DNA from: Bidens hawaiensis
Taxonomy: Eukaryota; Streptophyta; Magnoliopsida; Asterales; Asteraceae
Length of the DNA stretch: 64,000 nt
Assembly (NCBI GenBank): GCA_021521415.1
Contig: JAIQDT010000107.1
Coordinates: 1,240,001-1,304,000 of the forward strand
Direction: 5' to 3'
In this document: piece after piece, positions 48,175-58,150 of the stretch
Position numbering within the stretch: the first letter of the stretch is position 1
How the letters are laid out: each line of letters opens with the position of its first letter
Position numbers and translations under genes: made by a program
Notes under the pieces: generated by a model
Database searches by the model: none
Seen by the model: the letters and a program-made list of their open reading frames with translations, nothing else
What the model was told of the DNA's origin: nothing

Positions 48175-49318
48175 TTAGACTTGACGAATAGGAGGGAGTC
48201 CGGGCAAATCCTCCGGGAAAACTTCTAGGAAGTCTCGCACAACAGGTATATCTTCAATTCGTTTCTCCTCCGCAGGTTTCTCAACAATCTGCGCCAAAAT
48301 TGCCGGATGACCCTTTCGTAGATACTTTTGCGCCTTCATAAAGGTAATGACGCTGGTGGTCATGCCGCTTCTCTCGCCTCGGACCGAAATGATCTCGCCG
48401 GAAGGGGTGGTAATATGGACTATCTTATCGTGGCATATAATCTCCGCTCGGTTCTCGGATAACCAGTCCATGCCGACAACGACATCGAAACTACTAAGCG
48501 TAAAAGGAATAAGGTCGATATCAAAGACATGACCTGACAGTTTAAACTTACATCCCGCAAGTACATGAGTCGTTACTATAGTCTTACCGTCAGCTAATTC
48601 AACAGGAAACTTAGCATCTAACGGAATTGGAGTTACGTCTAAGAGTTGACTAAAGGCTTTCGACACAAAACTCCTATCAGCTCCTGTGTCAAACAATACA
48701 GAAGCAAAACAATCGTTTACAGGGAACTTACCAGTCACCACGTGCGGATCATTGCGGGCTTGACCCGACCCAATCACAAACGCTCTTCCCTTGCCATTGC
48801 TTCCACCACTACTGCCACTTCCATTACCTCCATTGTTGTCATTTTGTTTCAGCTTGGGGCAATCTTTTCTGAAATGACCTTCCCACATTCAAAGCATCCT
48901 TTCGTCGTCATAGGTGGCTTAGGAGCACCCTTTGCCGCAAGGTCTCCTCTACATTCTTTCGCTTGGTGACCCATCTTTTCGCATCTCTGACACTTGGCAC
49001 GGTCACACTGGCCAACATGATGATAGTTGCACCTGTTGCACTTTGGATAGTTCCCAGCATATCCGCTCGAAACCTGCCCGCTACCGTTGTTGTTGTTGTG
49101 ATTCTGAGTGTTAAAACTCCGAGTGAATTCGGGCTTACGGTAGTGTTGTTGCGGTGGGAGGTTCGAGGATGAAGATCTGGTGTTGTCAAACTTCCTCTTC
49201 CCGCTGTTCGGGTTGCTGTTGCTGTTATTGTCGTTACTCTGGTTGTCACGGGCTTTAACGGTCGAACCCCTAGGTGGTAACGCACCTTAGGTCACAGCCT
49301 GATCCGTCAGTTTGTGAG
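48175..49318 (-). pseudogene. E4 Gag C-terminus (zinc knuckles) and protease
   Basis: After the main gag ORF ends (49319) the coding frame shifts. The true frame runs on through a TAA near 49277 and an Asn/Ser-rich linker to CNRCNYHHVGQC and CQRCEKMGHQAKEC (about 49050-48960). A second shift within the next knuckle (about 48888) leads to the 237-residue open part with GHFRKDCPKL, the protease site LFDTGADRSFVS, and FDVVVGMDWLSEN. The 125-residue ORF printed by frame at 48908-49285 is a different frame and not the gene. Confidence 0.8.
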
Positions 49319-49951
49319 CTAAACGGACGCTTGTTGGATCGTGGCTGGCCTGGAAGACGTCACCATGCCCTGAATCTGAAGTGCTAATCCATCAATGTAC
49401 ATTTCAATCCTTTTGCTCGGCGGATCCACCATCCGCGGACACATCACAGCCAACTCGTGCGAACGAGTAGTGTAGGCTTCGATTTCCGAACCCACCATCT
49501 TCAACGACCAAAATTCTGATTCTAACTTTGAAATCTCTTCTCTCGGACAATACTCCTCTCGCATCATGTTTTTGAACTCCTCCCAGTTCATCGCGTTAGC
49601 CAGTTCCAACCCAAGGATCTGGACGTTTGAATTCCACCAAGTGAGGGCGGAATCCTCAAGTGTCCCAGCAGCGAATTTGACCCTACTGGCAGGGGGACAA
49701 TTACACATCTCAAAGGCCGACTCGGCTTTCTCAGCCCAACGCAAGAAGCCTATAGCTCCCTCAGTGCCCTTAAACGTACTGGGCTTGCAGTCAAGGTAGT
49801 TCTTGAAGGTACACGTTCCACTCGGACCTCCAGCTTGATTCTGAACGTGTGCGGCTAAAGCGGCCGCAACATGGTCGTTCAGCAGAGTTTGAAGTTCAGC
49901 TGCAGTCAAGCTGATGTTACCACGTCCTCGTCCAGCGTTTCTTCCAGCCAT
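49319..49951 (-). pseudogene. gag: E4 gag, N-terminal two thirds
   Basis: 210 open residues from ATG 49951 (MAGRNAGRGRG). The retrotransposon-gag domain is well kept: FKGTEGAIGFLRWAEKAE, VKFAAGTLEDSALTWWN, YCPREEISKLESEFW, MYIDGLALQIQG. It ends early through a frameshift and stop at 49319. An AG-ended word (GATTCTAG) sits a few bases before the ATG. The equivalent E2 protein has the same domain with a nonsense codon. Confidence 0.9.
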
Positions 49952-50200
49952 TTCCTAGAATCACAGTATAAAATGTTAAACATGAATTTTTCTTTCATAT
50001 ACAACACACCATACATGTAATAAAAAGATAGGTAAGAAAGAAATAAGAAACAACATCACATCACAACCACATATTAGTCTAAAAATATTTCATGATTAAA
50101 ACCATTGTATTCGCTACAAAGTATTTCCAATCAATCCTTAAAATCATAGAAAAATAATAGTTTGGATGGAGACAACCCCTCCATCTAAGTGTCATCATCA

Positions 50201-50965
50201 CTAGATGTCGTCATCCGAGGACACCTCTGAGTGTGCCTCTCCCTCAGCCGGTTCTTCCTCCGGTTCTTCTTTGGGTTCCTTCTCGGGATCTTCCTCGGGA
50301 TCTTCCTCAGGCTCCTCTTCGGGGTCTTCTTCAGGTTCCACTTCAGGCTCTGCCCCAGGCTCGGCCTCAGGCTCTGCCTCAGGTTCGGCTGCGTTCTGAG
50401 CAAGTTGCATTTGTATGACATCGCAACGCTCTAGAGCTATCTCGGTTCGGGTCCTTGCTTCTTGGTGTTGCTCTTTCAAGTCTATCACCTCAGCTTGCAT
50501 CTTCATCATAACCTTAATCTGTTGATCGCTAGTCTCTTGTATTTCTTTCATTGCCGCTGCAATGCGGGCAATCTCCTCCTTAGTCTCGGTTCCGTCTTTT
50601 AACATTCTGGAAATGTTCTCCCTCGTATGGCACATGTAACCCACGTCACGCTCCAAGCATGAAACAACAGCTGCGAGAACTCTCTCTACAGGTTCGGTTA
50701 TGGGTGGTAGGGTGTTGGGATAAGCAGGGTGGTTCGGGTGAGGCAACGGGGGAACTTGTTCGCGATAGACCATACGTCTGATCATGTTAGGGTACCAATC
50801 CTAGCTAACGTCGTTTTCGTAAATGCCTCCGGATAGGCGGTACCTCTTCGGTGCAGGAGCTTCGAGTTTCGGGACTACGCGGGGTGGTGAGGCGGTAGGT
50901 AACTACGGTTCCTTCCCGTGAGCATGCGTCATCGAATCGGATGATGATGGGGGTGGCGTCGACAT
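50201..50965 (-). pseudogene. E4 pre-gag ORF: coiled coil with acidic Glu-Pro tail
   Basis: The frame from ATG 50965 (MSTPPPSSSDS) is open except for TAG stops at 50903-50905 and 50801-50803; the intact rest starts at Met 50785 (194 residues). The centre (about residues 50-135 of that part) is a heptad-like helix (ISRMLKDGTETKEEIARI, VMMKMQAEVIDLKEQ). The tail is a run of Glu-Pro and Glu-Glu repeats with Asp, ending EVSSDDDI. Position and start match the E2 pre-gag ORF, but the C-terminal membrane segment of E2 is absent. Family not recognised. Sense orientation and length argue for past coding use. Confidence 0.55.
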
Positions 50966-51120
50966 TCCTACAGGTAAGCCGTGTATGCGCGCGCGTATGA
51001 GTGAAAGAGGTAAAGATATAAGATTACAAGACTACACAACCTATGCAGTGCGTATCATTATAACTAATGGGTCGTCGCGGTTATAGTCCAGTATGCATGC
51101 AGCTTCTAGTTCGCTATAAC

Positions 51121-51139
51121 CAATGGATCTGATTCCAAT
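51121..51139 (-). promoter_or_regulatory. E4 primer binding site, mutated
   Basis: The minus strand reads TTGGAATCAGATCCATTGG next to the LTR, two differences from the TTGGTATCAGAGCCATTGG of E1-E3. Priming by initiator tRNA-Met would be weakened. Confidence 0.8.
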
Positions 51140-51140
51140 C

Positions 51141-51225
51141 TGTCACACCCTCAAAATCCACTAACGGAGTTTTACCGTCAGAGGGTGTGAACTGGCAGGA
51201 TCGGATTCATCAGTTATAATCAAAC
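51141..51225 (-). repeat. E4 5' LTR, left piece
   Basis: First 85 bp of the LTR (as read on the plus strand), matching 43805-43889. Its last five bases CAAAC (51221-51225) are the target duplication of element C. Confidence 0.93.
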
Positions 51226-51312
51226 TGTTGGTGCATAAATGTCAGTAGTTCATAGTCTAGTGTCTGTAATCGAGTCTGTAATGTTATTTATGTTTTTGTT
51301 CAAGCGAAGTTG

Positions 51313-51384
51313 TCAACAAGTTCGCCTAGGCGAACTTGTTGAACAAGCGAAGTTATGGACAACTTCGCCTGAGGCGAAGTTGTC
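51313..51384. repeat. Palindromes of GGCGAA(C/G)TTGT type in LTR C
   Basis: 51313-51342 is an exact palindrome centred on CCTAGG, with arms ending AACTTGTTGA. 51358-51384 has arms GACAACTTCGCC and GGCGAAGTTGTC around TGA. Both recur in the 3' LTR (from 58238). They lie immediately upstream of the TATA-like box, where a cis-regulatory or RNA-structure role is plausible. Confidence 0.95.
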
Positions 51385-51387
51385 GTG

Positions 51388-51398
51388 TATTTATATTA
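51388..51398 (+). promoter_or_regulatory. TATA-like box of LTR C
   Basis: TATTTATATTA directly downstream of the palindromes, about 160 bp into the LTR, with 230 bp of LTR following. Motif and position only. Confidence 0.45.
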
Positions 51399-51630
51399 GA
51401 TGTTACGGCTTGTTTAAGAGAGATTGGTTTTAGGTTGTTCGGTTGTTTGGTTATTCAGCTGTAACGTGTCTGTAACTGTGATATTCGTCACGTGTGTTTG
51501 AGCTAATATATAACGTGTGTTTGACGTGTGTTCGTGTGATTTGTGTTCTACGTCCGTAACGATCTACACAGGGATTCCGCACCTGTGTATATCGAGATAT
51601 CTCGTGAGATCCTTCCAGGGAACCTACAAT

Positions 51631-51642
51631 TGGTATCAGAGC
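51631..51642 (+). promoter_or_regulatory. Element C primer binding site (initiator tRNA-Met)
   Basis: TGGTATCAGAGC begins two bases after the 5' LTR end, the usual plant copia arrangement. Confidence 0.93.
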
Positions 51643-51825
51643 TTTTGCTCGATTGTGAGGTTCGGGATATTCACGCGGGTATAGATTTCGTCCCGTTTCG
51701 ACTATTCGCGGGACGTGTTTTCGTGTTTCTAAGTCAATCTTACCTACTACCACAGTATTCAAGCCTTTGCACCATCAAAAACCTTGTTAAATCCAGATTC
51801 CAGATCTTCAAAAACCTTCGTGTTC

Positions 51826-52056
51826 ATCAGGCGAAGTTGCCGTCACTGTTCGTAGGGTTTCGGCGAAGATATAAGGTTAAGCGAAGTTATCCACAACTTC
51901 GCCTACCTTCTCAAGTTCGCCTTCTCAAGCGAAGTTCTCTACAACTTCGCCTACCTCTTAAGTTCGCTTATCTCAGTGAAGTTAATCAGCGAAGTTCTTC
52001 AGCGAAGTTCTCTACAACTTCGCCTACTTCAAGCGAAGTTATCCGTAACTTCGCCT
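51826..52056. repeat. GGCGAAGTT / AACTTCGCC array in the element C leader
   Basis: At least ten copies of GCGAAGTT or AACTTCGC on both strands before the gag start, several paired as hairpins (for example around 51890-51905 and 52035-52056). The motif is that of the LTR palindromes. A 22-base A run (52066-52087) and TTTTTACAG, a possible splice acceptor, follow before the ATG at 52125. Confidence 0.93.
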
Positions 52057-52124
52057 TCGGTACTTAAAAAAAAAAAAAAAAAAAAAATTTCTTATTTTTA
52101 CAGGTTTCTTACTTTTCGGGAAAG

Positions 52125-54575
52125 ATGTCGTCGATCAACATCTCTGAGTTGGTAAAGATGGAAGTTGAAGCAGGGTCAGCTACCAAGGCCCCAAGATTAC
52201 TGAAGGGAACCGATTTCGTTGCGTGGAAGGATCGGTTCATACAGTACGTCAAATACCAGGATGCGAAGATGTGGGTATGCATCCAAGATGGTTATATTCC
52301 ACCAATTATGGAGTATGAAGGTCGTGACCAAATCAAGAAGTATAGTAAAATGGAAGAAGAAGAGAAGAAGATGTATGAGGCTGAGAGCAAGGCTCATGCT
52401 GCTATTACCATGGCTCTTCCACAGGAGATCCTTCATACTTTTAGGAAGTACACTTCAGCAAGGGAGCTTTGGGAAGCCCTTGAGAGCAGATTTGAAGGAA
52501 ATGTAGGAATCCGGGCTTCAAAAATAAAACTGCTCAAAACCCAGTTCTCAGTCTTCAAGTATTTGAAGAATGAATCATTAGATGATATCATCACTCGATA
52601 TTATCATCTGATGACTGAACTGAGCAACTACTCCATTTCTTACAGAGAAGAAGAGATGGTTGAGAAGCTTCTGGATGCTCTCCCACCAAAATGGGAGATG
52701 TACACTGTGCTGATGAGGGAAGACAAGGACTTTCCCACTTATGATCTCGAAACGACAGTCAACAAGCTCAGGACCTTTGAGCTTAACATGGTAAGAAAGG
52801 AGACATCTATGGATCAGGTTCAAGATCCAAGTATGTATGGAGCTAAAGTCAACACTAGCTCAGGATCAAAGACTGAATCGGCTGCTTACTACTCGAAGGG
52901 AGAGTCGGGCCCCAACTCATCACATGAGGGGCATGTGTCAGTTAACACAAATGGGGATGTTTGCTATGTAGCAGCTGGATCTAGTGGTTCTCAACCCCAG
53001 GCAAGCAAGAGTAGTTGCTCTTCAAGTGCTCCCAGCAACAACTACTCCAAGATGCCTATGAGTGTCAAGTCTGCTGAAGAGCAGTTTGGCCTCTATGCTT
53101 CTTTCATTGCTTCCTATGAGAACTATATTCAAGGAAAGATTGTTGATCCAGCTATGTTGGATGAAGATTACGATCAGATTGATGCTGACGATATGGAAGA
53201 AATGGATCTACAATGGCAGATGGCCATGATTGTAAGGAGGGTGAAGAGGTTTATGAATAAGACCGGTAGAAAGTTTGTCGGAGGAAGACCAGGGTTCGAC
53301 AAGTCAAAGGTAAGGTGCTACAATTGTCAACAAAACGGTCACTTTGCAAAAGAATGCAGGAATGAGCGTGTGGAACGAAGTCAGGGTAGGTCTCCACAGC
53401 AAAGTGAGGGTAGAAAAGATTACAGTGCGATGATGTCCAGAGCAGATGGAGAATACAACTGGAACCTGCTTTCTAAAGAATCTTTCGAGCAGGCAAATTT
53501 GGCAAAGGTCGAAACAGAAGAAAATGAGAAGGCTGCCGGAGAAGAAAAGGCTCTTATGGCAGACGTTAATGACAAGATCTCCGAGGTATGCTCTAAAACT
53601 ACATGTTCAAAATGTGAGAACTTGTCTGAGCAACTAGCAACCATAACCGATCAGTATGTTAGGTTGGACGCTGAATTTAAAACCTTAAAAGAAGATCATC
53701 ACTTTACTAAATCAAGAGAAAATAATTATAAAATTAAAATAAAAGCGTGTGAAAAAGATGTGAAAAGTTTGAAAACTAAACTTGCTGAAAAAATTGAAGT
53801 GATTGATTTAAGTTATGAGGTTTTGGAAGAAAAGACCAAACTAATTGCTGAGAGAGAGAAACAGATTGCTGACCACCAGGTGAAAGTGGTGGAACTGAAT
53901 CGAAAACTGGAGCAGTTCAGAAATTCTTCTGCTATTCTTGATCACCTTGTTAGTGATCAAGGTTCCTTTACTAAGAAAGGAGGAATCGGTTATCACGAGG
54001 TTCCACCACCGTACAATCACAATTACACTTTTAACCCTAGTGTTCAGAAATCTGTTGATTTTGAGGTTGCTCAGACAGTGCCAATTAAGGTAACTGTTAA
54101 AGAACCAAATGTTAGTAGAGGCGAAACAAGTTCGCCTGTTTCAAGTGTTGAAATTTCTGTTCAAAGTCCAGTCTCGTCAGATTCGGATAAGTCATCCGAG
54201 ACTGGTAAGGCAAAAGAGGAGGTTGTATTACCCAAGAGTGGAGAAAAAGATAAAATGAATAAAAAGAGTACTCCACTAAACCCGTACGTCCCACCATATG
54301 TGAGACGAATGGGCGGTAATATAGCCTCGACATCTAAAACACCGATTGATAAAAAGGTTGAGCATAGGTGTTGTTTTAGATGTAATCAATTAGGACATCT
54401 TGTTGCAAATTGCCCTCTGAAGCAGCGATTCAGAGGTGTAAGGCCTACTAAAGCTGAGAATAGACCTAATAGTAATTATCATACTCCTAAAAATGAAAAC
54501 CATTTAAAATTCAAAAATGTGACTAATTCGGGTTTTCGATATCGCGGTCTACTCAGGTGCGGAATCCCTGCGTAG
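52125..54575 (+). CDS. gag: Copia-type Gag of element C
   Basis: 816 residues. N-terminus (about 15-240) is the plant copia Gag domain of UBN2 type (FVAWKDRFIQYVKYQD, ALPQEILHTFRKY, ARELWEALESRF, EMVEKLLDALPPKWE). Zinc knuckle CYNCQQNGHFAKEC is at residues about 398-411 and a second CX2CX4HX4C-like knuckle, CFRCNQLGHLVANC, near 749. Between them a long coiled coil (about 490-610) precedes GIGYHEVPPPYN. Gag would form the particle and bind element RNA. The frame runs unbroken into the inverted LTR piece at about 54556 and ends in YRGLLRCGIPA, so the normal continuation into protease has been cut off. Intact length suggests recent selection or recent insertion. Confidence 0.9.
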   Translation: MSSINISELVKMEVEAGSATKAPRLLKGTDFVAWKDRFIQYVKYQDAKMWVCIQDGYIPPIMEYEGRDQIKKYSKMEEEEKKMYEAESKAHAAITMALPQEILHTFRKYTSARELWEALESRFEGNVGIRASKIKLLKTQFSVFKYLKNESLDDIITRYYHLMTELSNYSISYREEEMVEKLLDALPPKWEMYTVLMREDKDFPTYDLETTVNKLRTFELNMVRKETSMDQVQDPSMYGAKVNTSSGSKTESAAYYSKGESGPNSSHEGHVSVNTNGDVCYVAAGSSGSQPQASKSSCSSSAPSNNYSKMPMSVKSAEEQFGLYASFIASYENYIQGKIVDPAMLDEDYDQIDADDMEEMDLQWQMAMIVRRVKRFMNKTGRKFVGGRPGFDKSKVRCYNCQQNGHFAKECRNERVERSQGRSPQQSEGRKDYSAMMSRADGEYNWNLLSKESFEQANLAKVETEENEKAAGEEKALMADVNDKISEVCSKTTCSKCENLSEQLATITDQYVRLDAEFKTLKEDHHFTKSRENNYKIKIKACEKDVKSLKTKLAEKIEVIDLSYEVLEEKTKLIAEREKQIADHQVKVVELNRKLEQFRNSSAILDHLVSDQGSFTKKGGIGYHEVPPPYNHNYTFNPSVQKSVDFEVAQTVPIKVTVKEPNVSRGETSSPVSSVEISVQSPVSSDSDKSSETGKAKEEVVLPKSGEKDKMNKKSTPLNPYVPPYVRRMGGNIASTSKTPIDKKVEHRCCFRCNQLGHLVANCPLKQRFRGVRPTKAENRPNSNYHTPKNENHLKFKNVTNSGFRYRGLLRCGIPA

Positions 54576-54931
54576 ATCGTTACGAGTATAGAACACAAAC
54601 ACACGAATACACGAAACACGTTATATATTATAACCGAACTCACGTGATGTAAATATCACTATTACAAAACACACGTTACCGAACAAACTCGATAACCAAA
54701 TGAACGATTAAAACGATTAACTGATTAACCCTAAACCAAGCCGTAGGCTTGAGTATAAATACACGACAACTTCGCCTGATATGTTCAGGCGAAGTTGTCC
54801 ATAACTTCGCTTGTTCAACAAGTTCGCCTAAGCGAACTTGTTGACAACTTCGCTTGTACAAAAACATAAATAACATTACAGACTCGATTACAGACACTAG
54901 ACTATGAACTACTGACATTCATGCACCAACA
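54556..54931 (-). repeat. Inverted partial LTR inside element C
   Basis: Reverse complement of an LTR related to, but distinctly diverged from, those bounding C. It includes the TGTTGGTGCATGAATGTCAG start (minus strand, at 54931), the palindrome region and the CGTAACGATCTACGCAGGGATTCC region, and lacks only the last 45 or so bases of the LTR. It truncates the gag frame. Confidence 0.92.
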
Positions 54932-54944
54932 GACTCCCCCTTGG
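54932..54944 (-). promoter_or_regulatory. Inverted PPT next to the inner LTR
   Basis: The minus strand reads CCAAGGGGGAGTC directly before the inverted LTR. The same string precedes the outer 3' LTR on the plus strand (58138-58150), so the ORF between is flanked by two outward-facing PPT-LTR ends. Confidence 0.9.
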
Positions 54945-54949
54945 CATTC

Positions 54950-55190
54950 AGGCGAACTTAAGGTTTAGGCGAAGTTATCCGTAACTTCGCCTGAGGCTTA
55001 TCTTCGCCTGAGGCGATGTTGTGATGAGGCGAAATTAACATTAACTTCGCCTAGATCAATTTTACTGAATGTTAAATAGACGAACTTAAAGCTGAAGCGA
55101 AGTTGTTCCCAACTTCGCCCCACCTTTAACTTCGCCTATAAAGAGTTTATCACAGCTTCGCTCATGGTAACAAAGCGAACTTGTGCTAAG
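54950..55190. repeat. Second GCGAAGTT / AACTTCGCC array, upstream of the ORF
   Basis: About ten copies on both strands (for example AGGCGAAGTTATCC, GTAACTTCGCCTGAGG, CAACTTCGCCCC) between the inverted PPT and the ORF start. It ends shortly before CGTTTGTTGCAG, a splice-acceptor-like word at 55215-55226. Confidence 0.92.
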
Positions 55191-55228
55191 TCTTAATGTT
55201 TAACTAACTTGGTTCGTTTGTTGCAGAT

Positions 55229-57862
55229 ATGGCCGCAGTAGCTGGTGCTGGAGGTGCAGGAGGAGACGACGGTGACAATCAGAGGCAATTTTTCCCGGGT
55301 CACAATATGTACATCACCCTTGACCCGGAAGCGAGCGGCGTTGATGATTACCGCGAGATTATTACTTTCCTCATACGCTCGAGGATTTTTCATGCTATCA
55401 CGACGACTCTGCCGATATCCTTACCAAATATCGAAGACTTTTGGCAGACGGTAGAATACGATTGTCGTGTTGAGCCCCCGGTCATGCGAGCGACTGTGAA
55501 CAATCAACAGGTTCAGTTCAATTCTGAACAGATTCGGGTGGCGTTACGGTTTGGAGAAGAGACGAGGGACGACCCAACTGAGTTTGTGGCTCCGTTTCGT
55601 GATGGAGCGTTTCTCCGAATGGGCTATTCTGGTCCATTAGGCGATACACAGAGACGGAAGGGTTTTCTGCTTGATCAGTGGCGCTTCCTCATGCACGTTA
55701 TGATAGTTTGCATGTCTGGGAGGAAGGCGGGCACTGACGGTATGGGTGCGACCATGCAGTCTGCAATAACTGCACTGACTTACAATAAACGCTATAGTTT
55801 TAGTCATATGGTCTTTTACGAGATCGATAGACAGAGGAGAGCGATGGCTCGTGAGAGGTTTATTATGTATCCGAGATTCATCCAGATGATCCTGGATCAT
55901 GTGGCTCCGAATCTACCTCAACGACGCCCGATCAGATACGTGGAATCTGTGAGCAAGCGTATCTTCGCTCAATGCCGCACTTCGAGTGTGAGGAGCAAGC
56001 CTGAGCTGCGTCCAAGGCATACTCCACTGTTTGGGTTTTTAATCAACCCAGAGTATGTTCCTGCTGGTGGGGACGAGTTCAAAGATCCTCAACCGCGACA
56101 GGAAAGAGCAACTCAAGCTGCATCTGCTGTGCCTGTTGTGACGGCTGAGGAGAATATTGATCTTGATGAAGTATTTGGTGGTCAATATTACTTTGATATG
56201 GACCGAGTTGATCCGCTGGAAGAGGTGCAGGTCTCTGCTGTACAGGGTTCGGGTGTGAGTGTTACTAGAGCAGCAACGTCGATGGCTGACTCAGATTTGG
56301 ATGAGATCATGAATGAGGGGAGACGGTTGATGGTGTCTCGAGAGAGAACGTTTGGGAAAAGAAAGAGGACGGAGGATGATGATGAGTCAGAAGAGGAAGA
56401 AGATATACATAAGCTGATACGACGTTCAAGACGGGAAAGGACAGGTGCAGGTATGGGAGCTGGAGAGACTTCAAGAATGGTACGTTTCGCTCCGGCTGCA
56501 CTGTCTGGTATGTCTATCGTTCCTACTTCTGTACATGTTACAAGTATAAGCACTGCGGATGTTCCCGTGGTGGCTACATCATCTGCTGGCATTCCATCTA
56601 CCACTACTATCCAGATGTCGACTCCGGAGATTGTGTCTCTACCACCTCCAACGCTTACTCAGTCGGTGGTTGCTGCACGATTTGTAGAGTCAACGGTCGT
56701 CACTACTGCAGGGTTATCAGGTATGGTACCACCTGCGGTTACGCCTGCTTCTGATGTCTCGCCTACGCTTACTTCAGACTCAGAGAGAATAGCTTCACTA
56801 GAGCGGATCGTGGCAGAGCAATCTGTGACTATTCAACGCCTAGTAGAAGAAAATCAACTACAGTCATCCCTTCTGGTTAAGCATGGGAAAATTATAGATG
56901 CCTTGAAGGAGTTCTTGGCATCTCAGGGGGAGATGAGCTGTGAAGGCGACGAGCTCAGGACGAAGAAGAGAAACGACAGAGACGATGATCCCAATGCATC
57001 GAAAGATGCAGGTGGTGAGCTGCCAAGAACTTCTCAAGCTCTTGGTACTTCCATAGCTCAGGGGGAGTCTGCCGACGCGGCTGGTGGTTCTGGTGGTGAT
57101 GATGTGGTGTTGGTTGATGATGAGAATATAGGTGATGACGTGATTGATGCGTTGAAAGAACTAGATGATGATATGTTCAGCGATGATATATTGTTTGATG
57201 AGGATGTGCTGCCGAGTGATGTGATTGAGAAGATCGGTGAGCAGATTGAGATTGAGAATGAGATTGAGGAAGGAGAGATAGTAGAGGAAAATGTCGAACA
57301 TGACATTCCAGAGGTTGAGAAGGCCGATATGGGTGATCAGACGGCAGTTGAAGATACTGAATGGGAAGAGCAGCCGAGGTGGAAGGAAGGATACGCTCAA
57401 TGGTTCGTCAAAACGAAGAAACCGGCAGTCCCTACCATGTTCAAAAAGAGTTACAATATTAAGGGCTATGCTGAAGCAAAGAAAGGGATTATATGCTGGA
57501 TTTATGATGAGCAGTTGCGGCTCTTCGTGATTAAACGATATGATGGAGTTCAGTACCTTAGAAGAATGTTGAGATCGTTAAACACACTGCCTGAGTGTGA
57601 GGTTAAAGACTTAGCCAGATTGGGGTTGATCAATCGAAGTGACGATAATATGGCTAGAGTCATAGGGAAAATCGTATGGAAAGAGAGCATAAAGGAAAAG
57701 AAGTTTGAGCTGTTGAAACCACAGAAAGGGAAACTTGTTGAAGACAAGGATAGAGGTTTGAGAGCTGATGGAAAGCCTTGGATGGTTATGAAGTATAAAC
57801 CAATCCGGTGCCTTAAAGAAGTACCGATGAAGCTTATGCCCAAGGATGTGCTCAAGAACTAA
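55229..57862 (+). CDS. Copy C of the IDPM protein family (877 residues, best preserved)
   Basis: Not gag or pol, and I do not recognise the family. Start at ATG 55229, two bases after a splice-acceptor-like TTGCAG also found before copy D. Residues about 30-260 form the N-terminal domain shared with A and D (FLIRSRIFHAIT, EDFWQTVEYD, VQFNSEQIRVALRFG, MYPRFIQMILDHV). About 290-560 is Ser/Thr/Pro-rich with a basic KRKR near 375 flanked by an acidic run, a possible nuclear signal, and a leucine-zipper-like helix at about 516-565. An acidic stretch (about 620-700) leads to a C-terminal domain with IICWIYDEQLRLFVIKRY and INRSDDN. No membrane segment is obvious. A frameshift near 57840 cuts off the last part, which continues at 57898. 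Function unknown; its place resembles the extra or env-like ORF of some plant copia elements. Confidence 0.75.
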   Translation: MAAVAGAGGAGGDDGDNQRQFFPGHNMYITLDPEASGVDDYREIITFLIRSRIFHAITTTLPISLPNIEDFWQTVEYDCRVEPPVMRATVNNQQVQFNSEQIRVALRFGEETRDDPTEFVAPFRDGAFLRMGYSGPLGDTQRRKGFLLDQWRFLMHVMIVCMSGRKAGTDGMGATMQSAITALTYNKRYSFSHMVFYEIDRQRRAMARERFIMYPRFIQMILDHVAPNLPQRRPIRYVESVSKRIFAQCRTSSVRSKPELRPRHTPLFGFLINPEYVPAGGDEFKDPQPRQERATQAASAVPVVTAEENIDLDEVFGGQYYFDMDRVDPLEEVQVSAVQGSGVSVTRAATSMADSDLDEIMNEGRRLMVSRERTFGKRKRTEDDDESEEEEDIHKLIRRSRRERTGAGMGAGETSRMVRFAPAALSGMSIVPTSVHVTSISTADVPVVATSSAGIPSTTTIQMSTPEIVSLPPPTLTQSVVAARFVESTVVTTAGLSGMVPPAVTPASDVSPTLTSDSERIASLERIVAEQSVTIQRLVEENQLQSSLLVKHGKIIDALKEFLASQGEMSCEGDELRTKKRNDRDDDPNASKDAGGELPRTSQALGTSIAQGESADAAGGSGGDDVVLVDDENIGDDVIDALKELDDDMFSDDILFDEDVLPSDVIEKIGEQIEIENEIEEGEIVEENVEHDIPEVEKADMGDQTAVEDTEWEEQPRWKEGYAQWFVKTKKPAVPTMFKKSYNIKGYAEAKKGIICWIYDEQLRLFVIKRYDGVQYLRRMLRSLNTLPECEVKDLARLGLINRSDDNMARVIGKIVWKESIKEKKFELLKPQKGKLVEDKDRGLRADGKPWMVMKYKPIRCLKEVPMKLMPKDVLKN

Positions 57863-58086
57863 AGTGGTGGTTCGTTGATTGTGAGACAGCGGAGGCAGTG
57901 ATGGAAGATGAGGATGAACAAGAGATTCTTAGAGTTTACGATCCGATGCATCTTGTTAACTTATCGCAAGCTGATCTGAAGGTGCTTAACGAGAAGAAAA
58001 TCTTTTATATTCCAGCTTGGAAGGACGAAGCAAGAAAGTATCAACGAGTTGTGTCGGTGTGTGTTAGAGAAGGAGTGCACGCGTGA
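57840..58086 (+). pseudogene. Copy C C-terminus, in shifted frame
   Basis: The frame two bases off the 877-residue ORF encodes WWFVDCETAEAV, then VYDPMHLVNLSQADL and VVSVCVREGVHA, collinear with RWYYDNRTGDAV, IIDPMWLVNL and VCVCYENGIHS of copy B. Therefore a single indel near 57840 truncated the protein. A Met at 57898 could start an independent 62-residue product, but homology shows it is the tail of the same gene. Confidence 0.85.
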
Positions 58087-58137
58087 AGATACAGGATTAC
58101 AAGACAGATGCTGAAAGATCAAGATATGAAGCTACTG

Positions 58138-58150
58138 CCAAGGGGGAGTC
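58138..58150 (+). promoter_or_regulatory. Element C polypurine tract
   Basis: CCAAGGGGGAGTC directly before the 3' LTR start TGTTGGTGCATAAATG. Confidence 0.95.

Larger units (their letters stand above)
51226..51628 (+). repeat. Element C 5' LTR
   Basis: 403 bp, TGTTGGTGCATAAATG...GGGAACCTACA. It matches 58151-58561 apart from an 8-bp indel near 51437 and a few substitutions. Contains a 30-bp perfect palindrome (51313-51342) and a 12-bp-arm hairpin (51358-51384) just before a TATA-like word (51388-51398). Confidence 0.95.

Noticed and set aside
48908..49285. A 125-residue ORF in the E4 gag region (Thr/Arg-rich)
   Set aside because: The frame with zinc knuckles is a different one; this ORF is a shadow.
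52066..52087. 22-base A run as a poly(A) tail of a retroposed mRNA
   Set aside because: It lies in the leader of an LTR element upstream of gag, with no target duplication and no gene body before it.
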